A stretch of DNA of 6,856 nt from Candidatus Glassiibacteriota bacterium (GTDB lineage: Bacteria > Gemmatimonadota > Glassbacteria > GWA2-58-10). The notes under the pieces are model-generated. The model saw only the letters and a program-made list of their open reading frames with translations. It had not been told where the DNA came from and did no database searches. Shown one piece after another: positions 5,820-6,856 of this stretch. Each line of letters starts with the position of its first letter. Position 1 is the first letter of the stretch. Position numbers and translations under genes: made by a program. The stretch spans positions 1 through 6,856 of the forward strand of contig JAFGTO010000515.1 of NCBI GenBank assembly GCA_016934095.1. The letters are read 5' to 3'.

Positions 5820-6856
5820 ATGGACTATAGAAAGATTATAAGGTTAAAAAATTTGGAATTGGCTTGGAGGCGTTTAAACACGGGATCCAACCTTCAATAT
5901 AAGCAATTTTTCCGACCGCTGTATTTTGCTTATGAAGCTGGGCTCGCAAGTAACCTAAAGGACTTACATAAAAAACTAAAGCGCAATGTTTGGTGTGCCT
6001 CGGAACCTTTGAGAACTTATTTACCAAAACCTTCAGGTTTGCAACGACCGATTACTCTCTTACACTTGGAAGATCAAATTGTATATCAGGCCGTAGTTAA
6101 TGAGATAGCAGAGAAAGTAAGAAAAAGACGTAAAGAGTTGGAGTTAAAATGGGTATTCAGCAACATACTATGCGATGATAACGATTCAATCTTTTTTTTG
6201 CACCGATGGCAGAATACCTATACCATTTTCCAAAACGAATGTAAAAAGCACTTTTTAAATGGGTATCGTTGGATTAATCATTTCGACTTATCTGCGTATT
6301 ACGATACTATCTCTCATGTGCACCTTATTAATATAATCAATCCTCGTAATGGATTTCAGGAAACATCAAAAATTTTTAGAGAATGGCTTGAAATATGGAC
6401 AAAGTGCGACGGTATTTCAGCCACTAACCATGGTATTCCACAAGGACCTATAGCATCTGATTTTTTAGCTGAGATATTTTTCCTGCCTATTGATCAACGT
6501 CTTAAGAAACTTACAGTTCGTTATGTACGATATGTAGATGACATACGTATTTTTGGTAGAACCTCTTCTGATGTACAACGTGCAGCAATCGAGTTAGAAC
6601 AGGCATGTAGGGAATCAGGATTGATTCCTCAAGATAGAAAGTATGCCATCAAAAAAGCAAAAAGTCTTAGTGATGCTATGGGCTTATTACCTAGCCTTCC
6701 ACCACAGGGTGAGGAGAAGCCGGATTCTTTAAAGCGGGAACAAGCAGAATCTTTGTTTGAAGAAGGAGTAGGGGGCAATCCAATTCGTTGCAATGATAAA
6801 ACAAGGCTACGATATGTACTCTATCGAGCACCAGTATCTCAGAAAATTCTTAGAAA
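5820..6856 (+). CDS. Reverse transcriptase, Abi/UG (defence) type, 3' end outside window
   Basis: The frame opens at ATG 5820 and has no stop before the window end, so 345 N-terminal residues are visible. The nearest upstream in-frame stop is TAA at 5793-5795. A GGAGG sequence (5803-5807) lies 12 bases before the ATG, slightly far but usable. The palm and fingers are complete: RTYLPKPSGLQRPITLLHLE (65-84) covers RT1/RT2; HFDLSAYYDTI (154-164) is motif A with catalytic Asp156; NHGIPQGPIASDFLAE (203-218) is motif B; RYVRYVDDIRIFG (234-246) is motif C with Asp240-Asp241. It should therefore be an active RNA- or protein-primed polymerase. QGPIAS, instead of the QG-x-x-SP of group II introns, the intact QG (DGR RTs have SQ), and no recognisable NAxxH or VTG retron motifs point to the Abi/UG group used in phage defence (AbiA, AbiK, DRT). 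The long insert between RT2 and motif A (about 100-150) also fits that group. Codon use is AT-rich (TTA, AGA, ATA), unlike the genes to its left, a sign of transfer. The subgroup cannot be decided without the C-terminal domain. Confidence 0.9.
   Translation, partial: MDYRKIIRLKNLELAWRRLNTGSNLQYKQFFRPLYFAYEAGLASNLKDLHKKLKRNVWCASEPLRTYLPKPSGLQRPITLLHLEDQIVYQAVVNEIAEKVRKRRKELELKWVFSNILCDDNDSIFFLHRWQNTYTIFQNECKKHFLNGYRWINHFDLSAYYDTISHVHLINIINPRNGFQETSKIFREWLEIWTKCDGISATNHGIPQGPIASDFLAEIFFLPIDQRLKKLTVRYVRYVDDIRIFGRTSSDVQRAAIELEQACRESGLIPQDRKYAIKKAKSLSDAMGLLPSLPPQGEEKPDSLKREQAESLFEEGVGGNPIRCNDKTRLRYVLYRAPVSQKILR

Noticed and set aside
5836..6027. A 63-codon minus-strand frame opposite the RT N-terminus
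   Set aside because: It is antisense to the RT coding frame, which carries strong family motifs, and has no support of its own.
5820..6856. The RT as a retron, group II intron or diversity-generating retroelement RT
   Set aside because: Motif B is GIPQGPIASDF, not the QG-x-x-SP form of group II and retron RTs nor the SQ form of DGR RTs. No NAxxH or VTG retron motif is seen in the visible part, and no intron RNA domain or template/variable repeat pair is seen in the window.

Overview
The window has two compositionally different parts. Bases 1 to about 5569 are GC-rich (two 60-base lines counted by hand gave 62% and 70% G+C). Bases 5580 to 6856 are AT-rich (28% G+C counted over 5581-5820, about 32-37% in sampled lines of the following gene). 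The GC-rich part looks like chromosome of an uncultured FCB-superphylum-type bacterium. The best evidence is the C-terminal module of the large protease, a FlgD-like / type IX-secretion-like sorting domain with a YPNPFNP motif. Such modules are widespread in Bacteroidota relatives and GC-rich candidate phyla such as Glassbacteria, Zixibacteria, Latescibacteria and Eisenbacteria. This placement is inference; no rRNA or marker gene is present.

Layout: (1) on the minus strand, a DUF3467 small protein (1480-1806) is followed by an NRAMP-superfamily membrane transporter (200-1423), probably one transcript. The transporter lacks the usual metal-binding motifs of TM1 and TM6. (2) A 330-base divergent intergenic region holds candidate promoters in both directions and two hairpins in the rightward leader. 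(3) On the plus strand, a 189-residue secreted protein (2137-2706) precedes a 926-residue secreted matrixin-type zinc metalloprotease (2789-5569). The protease carries a carboxypeptidase-regulatory-like domain, two choice-of-anchor-D / ASH-like Ig domains, a two-repeat dockerin and a sorting-type C-terminal domain. The small protein has strand-like segments whose order resembles the OB-fold NTR/TIMP layout, so it may bind the protease; this is speculative.

(4) Directly after the protease stop codon is a run of ten G and then an abrupt fall in G+C. About 240 AT-rich bases lead into an open reading frame that starts at 5820 and runs off the window end without a stop (345 codons visible). It encodes a reverse transcriptase with a complete palm: FDLSAYYD, GIPQGPIAS and YVDD motifs. 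It lacks retron, group II intron and DGR hallmarks and resembles the Abi / 'unknown group' (UG, DRT) reverse transcriptases used in phage defence. This recently acquired defence-type RT is the most interesting element here. Its C-terminal half, any partner genes and the far edge of the AT-rich segment lie outside the window.
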